Assembly (NCBI GenBank): GCA_031376425.1
Contig: JANMDR010000001.1
Location: 1-9,780 of the forward strand
From: JANMDR01 sp031376425
GTDB lineage: Bacteria; Pseudomonadota; Gammaproteobacteria; Burkholderiales; Usitatibacteraceae
Length of the DNA: 9,780 nt
Direction: 5' to 3'
The notes beneath the pieces are model-generated. The model was not told where the DNA came from, made no database searches, and saw only the letters and a program-made list of their open reading frames with translations. Positions 5,826-9,780 of the stretch are shown here, one piece after another. A program made the position numbers and the translations under genes. The stretch's first letter is position 1; every line of letters starts with the position of its first letter.

Positions 5826-6110
5826 ATGCGAATACTGGGCTTGCCGCTATTAAAACAATTCAAGAAAAGCCACGCAGACGCGCGCAAACAGCTTGATGCA
5901 TGGCAATCTGAAGTGCAGCGGGAACAATGGCTATCCCCTCAAGATGTAAAACGACGGTACAAGAGCGCAGATTTTTTAGCAGACAATCGCGTTATTTTTA
6001 ATATCAAAGGCAACAACTATCGACTTGTAGTCAAAGTTAGGTATCAAAATAAAATTGTCGTTGTGGAGTGGGTAGGAACACATGCAGAATACAGCAAGCA
6101 ACGGCTTTGA
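5826..6110 (+). CDS. higB: HigB-family toxin (mRNA interferase)
   Basis: A 94-aa protein of the HigB family (RelE-like fold), whose members cleave mRNA on translating ribosomes. Family signatures are the central strand region VIFNIKGNNYRLVVKV (56-71) and VGTHAEY (83-89) near the C-terminus. The protein is rich in Lys and Arg, as expected for a ribosome-binding toxin, and near the 104 aa of E. coli HigB. The ATG at 5826 is preceded only by the weak AAAAG, directly beyond the inverted-repeat element, so the native ribosome binding site may have been altered. It is followed 48 nt later by higA, the usual toxin-first order of this family. It looks intact. Confidence 0.88.
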   Translation: MRILGLPLLKQFKKSHADARKQLDAWQSEVQREQWLSPQDVKRRYKSADFLADNRVIFNIKGNNYRLVVKVRYQNKIVVVEWVGTHAEYSKQRL

Positions 6111-6158
6111 AATTCCAACAGCATAACGACTCTACGAACCAAAGGCGACGGAACAATC

Positions 6159-6584
6159 ATGAACGTCAAAATCATCAAGAACAAAACCGAATACGCAATA
6201 GCCATGACGCGTCTATCCGAACTTATGACGGTTAATCCAAAGCGGGGCAGCGACGCTGAAAACGAGTTAGAGTTATTAGCGCTGGTCATTGAAAACTATG
6301 AACAAAAATTAGTTCCACCAGTCATTGCAGACCCTATTGAAGCGATACTTTTTCGCATGGATCAAATGCAGTTGAGCCGAAAAGATCTCATCCCTTTTAT
6401 AGGCTCAGAATCGAAAATATCAGAGATATTGAATCGTAAACGCCCGCTTTCACTGCCGATGATTCGGGCTTTGCGCAAGGGCTTAAATATTTCTGCAGAA
6501 ATATTAATTGAACCAGCAACCTACACGAGCGGAAGCTTGCGCAAGAACGCTGACGTTAGCCACCCGCGAGCCTCGATGTTGTAG
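6159..6584 (+). CDS. higA: HigA-family antitoxin with XRE-type HTH
   Basis: A 141-aa antitoxin of the HigA type (COG5499-like). The N-terminal half (about 1-55), beginning with a KNKTEYAIAMTRLSELM helix, is the part that in this family contacts toxin. The helix-turn-helix spans about 58-115 and includes MDQMQLSRKDLIPFIGSESK and ISEILNRKRPLSLPMIRALR, the DNA-recognition region. The C-terminal 20 residues (TYTSGSLRKNADVSHPRASM and a final Leu) are polar and likely disordered, extending past the usual end of the domain. The ATG at 6159 has a weak CGGAA upstream. It is expected to neutralise HigB and to repress the promoter at 5637-5665. Its stop lies 13 nt from the convergent gamma-glutamyltransferase-like gene; no hairpin terminator is evident between them. 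Confidence 0.88.
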   Translation: MNVKIIKNKTEYAIAMTRLSELMTVNPKRGSDAENELELLALVIENYEQKLVPPVIADPIEAILFRMDQMQLSRKDLIPFIGSESKISEILNRKRPLSLPMIRALRKGLNISAEILIEPATYTSGSLRKNADVSHPRASML

Positions 6585-6597
6585 GCATGCTAATACG

Positions 6598-8250
6598 CTA
6601 ATACCCCACCGCCCCACCGTCTTTCCGATGATCACTACCCGCCACGTAGCCGCGTAGCTTGCCGCCATCATCAAGCCGCCAAATAAGTTGCGCACCGCCG
6701 TAAGCGAATGATTGCATTTCGGCGGGGGCAATTTTGTGGCCTTTGGCGCTTAAGCCTTCGATCACACTGGTTGGAAAGCCGCAGTTGCTGCCGGTCTCCA
6801 GCCCGATACTGTAGTCAGGGTTTACTATCCACCTTGGTGCATCACTGGCGGTTTGCGGATTTTGCCCGAAGTCGATCATTCTAATCACCATCTGAATGTG
6901 GCCTTGCGGCTGCATTGGTCCGCCCATCACGCCAAAGCTCATTCTAGGTGCGCCATTGGCGTCCGTTAAAAAGCCTGGAATGATGGTTTGGAAGGGGCGC
7001 TTTTTGGGCGCGACGCAATTGGGATGGCCACTAATTCGGTTGAATCCAGCACCACGGTTTTGTAAGCTAATTCCCGTGTTGGGCACCACTACTCCCGCGC
7101 CAAAGCCCATGTAATTTGATTGAATTAGCGAGCACATCATGCCACTGCTATCTGCCGTAGTGAGATAAACCGTGCCGCCGTGCTTCGGTAAACCGAAGGC
7201 AACGGGCTTAGCTTCATGTAATGAAATTAACGCGGCGCGTTGCGCAAGATACGCTGGGCTAAGCAATTGTTCCACCTTTATATCCATTGCCATTTCATCA
7301 GCAACGTAGCGATGCGCGTCGGCAAAAGCGAGTTTCATCGCTTCTATTTGCAGGTGAATACATTCCACGCTATCTACCGCATATTGCCGCAAATTAAAGT
7401 GTTCTAAAATACCGAGGGCAATGAGTGCAGCCAGGCCCTGCCCATTCGGTGGAATTTCATGTAGCGCTACATCCCGATAGCGGATTGAAATCGGCTTTAC
7501 CCAATCCACTTGATGCTCAGCCAAATCTGCAAGGGTTAAAGCGCCGCCGTGGCGCTTGGCATCGTCCACCATTTGCTGCGCTAACTCACCGTGATAGAAG
7601 GCTTTACCATTAGTTTTTGCTATTAACGCAAGGGTCGCAGCTTGCGCTGGAAAACGCCATAATTCCGCCGTCTTGGGGGCAATACCATTGCGGCTAAAGG
7701 CGGTAATCAAGCTCGCGCACTCTGGTCTGAGTGCTAAATTTTGAATCTGCCGCGCCCATGCGTATGCGGTAATGGGTGAAACCATAAAGCCATCGCGGGC
7801 ATAAGCAATGGCCGGCATAAATAACTTGGCAAAATCAAGCCGGCCAAACCGTTCTGAGAGTGCTACCCACTGCGATACCGCGCCGGGCACGGTCACACTA
7901 TCCCAGCCGCGATCAGGCATATCCGCACGCTGGGGGTGACGTTTAGCAAAATACGCTTCATCCCACGCGGCAGGGCTACGGCCTGAGGCGTTTAAGCCAA
8001 TAAGTTGATGTGGTGCTGCAGGGTCAGCCACAATCGCAAAACCATCTGAGCCAATGCCGTTGCTGGTGGGTTCTACCACCGTTAAGGCGATGGCCGTGGC
8101 AATGGCCGCATCTACGGCATTGCCACCCTGCTGCAGCATTTGTAGCCCCGCTTGGTTAGCAAGGGGTTGGGATGTTGCCACCACATTACGGGCGTAAACT
8201 GGGGCACTTTGTGACGGGTAAACTTGTAAATCAGAAAAAGGCTGGCTCAT
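6598..8250 (-). CDS. Gamma-glutamyltransferase-family enzyme, cytoplasmic type
   Basis: A 550-aa N-terminal nucleophile hydrolase of the gamma-glutamyltransferase family, which cleaves or transfers the gamma-glutamyl group of glutathione and related amides after self-cleavage into two subunits. Early family motifs are QGGNAVDAAIATAIALTVVE (41-60), the PTSNGIGSDGF segment (61-71), SGRSP (89-93) and a VPGAV block (121-125). The self-cleavage site is KHGGTVYLTTAD, making T360 the N-terminal nucleophile of the small subunit, followed by IQSNYMGFGAGVVVP and GGPMQPQGHIQ (443-453). There is no signal peptide, unlike periplasmic E. coli Ggt, so it resembles the cytoplasmic, YwrD-like branch; the substrate is not established. 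The ATG (complement 8248-8250) overlaps the upstream small gene's stop as ATGA, showing translational coupling. Confidence 0.9.
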   Translation of the reverse strand: MSQPFSDLQVYPSQSAPVYARNVVATSQPLANQAGLQMLQQGGNAVDAAIATAIALTVVEPTSNGIGSDGFAIVADPAAPHQLIGLNASGRSPAAWDEAYFAKRHPQRADMPDRGWDSVTVPGAVSQWVALSERFGRLDFAKLFMPAIAYARDGFMVSPITAYAWARQIQNLALRPECASLITAFSRNGIAPKTAELWRFPAQAATLALIAKTNGKAFYHGELAQQMVDDAKRHGGALTLADLAEHQVDWVKPISIRYRDVALHEIPPNGQGLAALIALGILEHFNLRQYAVDSVECIHLQIEAMKLAFADAHRYVADEMAMDIKVEQLLSPAYLAQRAALISLHEAKPVAFGLPKHGGTVYLTTADSSGMMCSLIQSNYMGFGAGVVVPNTGISLQNRGAGFNRISGHPNCVAPKKRPFQTIIPGFLTDANGAPRMSFGVMGGPMQPQGHIQMVIRMIDFGQNPQTASDAPRWIVNPDYSIGLETGSNCGFPTSVIEGLSAKGHKIAPAEMQSFAYGGAQLIWRLDDGGKLRGYVAGSDHRKDGGAVGY

Positions 8251-8483
8251 GTTAATCCGATGTCATTAGGCTTTTCCAAAGCGTCGTCAAACTGCGCTGT
8301 GGGATGCAGCGCCTGCCATGCCTTTAGTGCCTTTTGATAGTCGTACAACTCATCCTCATATAAATCCATCACACAGGGAATACAGCCGGTGCCACAGCAT
8401 TCACCGGGCTCGGGTAAACGTGGTGGCTTCAATAAAAATGGTTCAGGTGGAAATTCGCTGCTTGGTGGTTTTTTAGTATGCAT
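8247..8483 (-). CDS. Small Cys-rich protein with oxidoreductase-like domain
   Basis: A 78-aa protein with the 'oxidoreductase-like, N-terminal' domain (PF09791 type). A proline-rich N-terminus (PPEPFLLKPPRLPEP) leads into ECCGTGCIPCVMDLYEDELY, with four cysteines in a CCxxxCxxC pattern that could bind metal or do redox chemistry; the family's biochemical role is unknown. The ATG (complement 8481-8483) is chosen; a TTG two codons upstream (8489) is the only alternative. No clear ribosome binding site is seen. The gene is 43 nt downstream of pdeM and overlaps the gamma-glutamyltransferase-like gene by 4 nt, so it probably belongs to one message with both. Confidence 0.75.
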   Translation of the reverse strand: MHTKKPPSSEFPPEPFLLKPPRLPEPGECCGTGCIPCVMDLYEDELYDYQKALKAWQALHPTAQFDDALEKPNDIGLT

Positions 8484-8526
8484 TTTCAACGTTAACTTTA
8501 AACAATTTTAAGCAATTGCCCAGATT

Positions 8527-9288
8527 TTACGCCTTCCCGTGCAGCGCGACCACTTCGGTATCTGCTACTGCAAATACCTGATCGCCACGTTTAGGCTTGA
8601 TAACATGCGATCCCGTGAACGCCCCGAACGATGGTAGCAAACCCACATCTGCACCAAACCAAAAACACGCCAAACGGGCACTCTCGCCGCCCCGCCCTGT
8701 TAACCGCACTGCCGGATGCACATGGCCCGCCAAGGCATAGCCAGCGCTGCTCGGCGTGGGATGATGGTTTAATACGAAGGGCGCAGATACTTCGCCCTCG
8801 GCTACACAATCAATAGCTAATACCGCAGGAGGATCACCCGCTTTCAGATCATGATTGCCACGAACAAGCAGAATCGAAAGTGCGCTATGCCGCGCCCGCC
8901 AAGCCAATAGTTTAGCTTGCACCGATAGCGCCTTGGCGTCTTTATTATGCAAAAAATCACCAAGCAGCACTAAGCGCTTAGGCTGTTTCATCTCGATACA
9001 ACGCGACAAACGCGCGAGCGAATCGGCCGTACTACCATCAGGCAACGCCACCCCTTGCGCCCGAAACGCTGTACCCTTACCCACATGCACATCAGCTACA
9101 AATAAGGTTTGCAAACGTGGCCAATACAGTGCTTTTTCGGGCATTAAAACCAAGCCCTCACCAGCGATGCAGGTAAGCATTTCGCCTTTATTAATAGGCA
9201 CCTCGGGCTTACTTTCAGCGGGTGATAGAGGCGTGAGAGGCGTTAAAGGCGCTAGATAATCATTAAATAATTGATTTTGCATAAGCAT
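8527..9288 (-). CDS. pdeM: Ligase-associated DNA damage response endonuclease PdeM
   Basis: A calcineurin-like metallophosphoesterase of the PdeM type, which occurs beside a DNA ligase and a DEXH helicase in a proposed repair system. The two-metal motifs are in order: D66-V-H68 (VADVHVGK), G110-D111 (LLGDFLHNK), G144-NHD (RGNHD), NHHP (174-177) and GHVH (188-191). The ATG at 9288 overlaps the helicase stop (TGATG), with a TTG one codon earlier. Family members usually begin near the internal ATG at 9180 (MLTCIAGEGLVLMPEKALYW), which has AAAGG just upstream and would give 217 aa. The extra 36 residues are Pro/Thr-rich (APLTPLTPLSP), from a degenerate 9-bp repeat in the DNA. Either start is possible; the catalytic domain is unaffected. 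Confidence 0.87.
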   Translation of the reverse strand: MLMQNQLFNDYLAPLTPLTPLSPAESKPEVPINKGEMLTCIAGEGLVLMPEKALYWPRLQTLFVADVHVGKGTAFRAQGVALPDGSTADSLARLSRCIEMKQPKRLVLLGDFLHNKDAKALSVQAKLLAWRARHSALSILLVRGNHDLKAGDPPAVLAIDCVAEGEVSAPFVLNHHPTPSSAGYALAGHVHPAVRLTGRGGESARLACFWFGADVGLLPSFGAFTGSHVIKPKRGDQVFAVADTEVVALHGKA

Positions 9289-9780
9289 CAATCATCCCAC
9301 ACCATCTGCATACGCTGCACTCTATCGGCCAATTTTTCGCTACTCAATTTTTCGCGCAGGCGCTCTAGCATTAAGGGAAACGCAAATGGCGTCGGCCTAT
9401 CGCAGCGAATTAAAGTTAGGCGCTGCGTTTTTATAAGCGCCAGCGCATTCGTCAAACGCGCAAACTCAAGCTCGCGTTCTAATACCTCACGGGTAGATTG
9501 CGCTAGTAGCGGATTTTTATCATCCCATTGCGCGAACACATCGTAAATTAGCCCACTGCTGGCTTGCACCTGCTTATTGGTTTTGCTGGCACCTGGAAAC
9601 CCTTGAAATACCAGCCCCGCAACCCTTGCCACTTCGCGAAAATGCCGCTTTGAAAGCTCGGCGGCGTTGATGCTTTTTAGTACATCATCTAACAAATTTT
9701 CGGTACTAAATATCGTTTCCAGCAAAGGTCGATTTAAGGTAAAAGGGATGACCGATAAAAGCTCCAAGCCATAATCATTG
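9288..9780 (-). CDS. Ligase-associated DEXH-box helicase, C-terminal part (cut by right edge)
   Basis: The last 164 codons of a large helicase whose start lies beyond the right edge; the frame is open through 9780, beginning NDYGLELLSVIPFTLN. The segments VFQGFPGASKTNKQVQASSG, LIYDVFAQWD, STREVLERELEF and PFAFPLMLERLREKLSSEKL match what I recall of the C-terminus of Lhr-like DEXH helicases found with PdeM and an ATP-dependent DNA ligase. The helicase core motifs are outside the window. The TGA stop overlaps the pdeM start, supporting joint translation and a shared role in DNA damage repair. The ligase and a nuclease partner would be expected further right. Confidence 0.88.
   Translation of the reverse strand, partial: NDYGLELLSVIPFTLNRPLLETIFSTENLLDDVLKSINAAELSKRHFREVARVAGLVFQGFPGASKTNKQVQASSGLIYDVFAQWDDKNPLLAQSTREVLERELEFARLTNALALIKTQRLTLIRCDRPTPFAFPLMLERLREKLSSEKLADRVQRMQMVWDD

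Noticed and set aside
8855..9259. 134-residue plus-strand open frame opposite pdeM
   Set aside because: Antisense to conserved metallophosphoesterase motifs; its Ser/Arg-rich composition is typical of a shadow frame.

Overview
This window reads as chromosome of a free-living gammaproteobacterium, or a close relative. The basis is the full-length HtpG, the Hsp15/HslR-type S4 protein, HigBA- and MntA-HepT-type toxin-antitoxin pairs, and a ligase-associated (PdeM/DEXH helicase) repair cluster. The lineage is inferred from protein family flavour, not from a marker gene. No rRNA, tRNA, CRISPR array or transposase gene was seen.

Layout, left to right. (1) A gene on the minus strand runs off the left edge; only its start is visible, behind a consensus ribosome binding site that can fold into a hairpin. 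(2) A complete type VII toxin-antitoxin pair, mntA-hepT (minus strand, 4-nt overlap), has its own plausible promoter. (3) A compact minus-strand operon reads htpG (Hsp90), then a proteasome-like Ntn hydrolase resembling the bacterial proteasome homologue BPH, then hslR (Hsp15). The first two overlap by 4 nt and the last two are 9 nt apart, so a chaperone, a self-compartmentalising protease candidate and a ribosome-rescue factor would be made from one message. (4) Divergent from it lies a 428-aa membrane protein of the nucleotide (NTP/NDP, ATP/ADP translocase-like) transporter family. (5) A higB-higA toxin-antitoxin pair (plus strand) follows. Its sigma70-like promoter has a perfect palindrome filling the -35/-10 spacer, and a 125-bp inverted-repeat-bounded, MITE-like element sits between that promoter and the start codon. 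(6) Converging on higA is a four-gene minus-strand run: the C-terminus of a ligase-associated DEXH helicase (cut by the right edge), PdeM nuclease, a small Cys-rich 'oxidoreductase-like' protein, and a cytoplasmic gamma-glutamyltransferase-like enzyme. Junctions are overlapping or short.

The strongest points of interest are the Hsp90/BPH-like protease/Hsp15 operon and the repeat element interrupting the higBA leader. Both toxin-antitoxin pairs look intact: the expected catalytic or signature motifs are present and no frameshift is visible.
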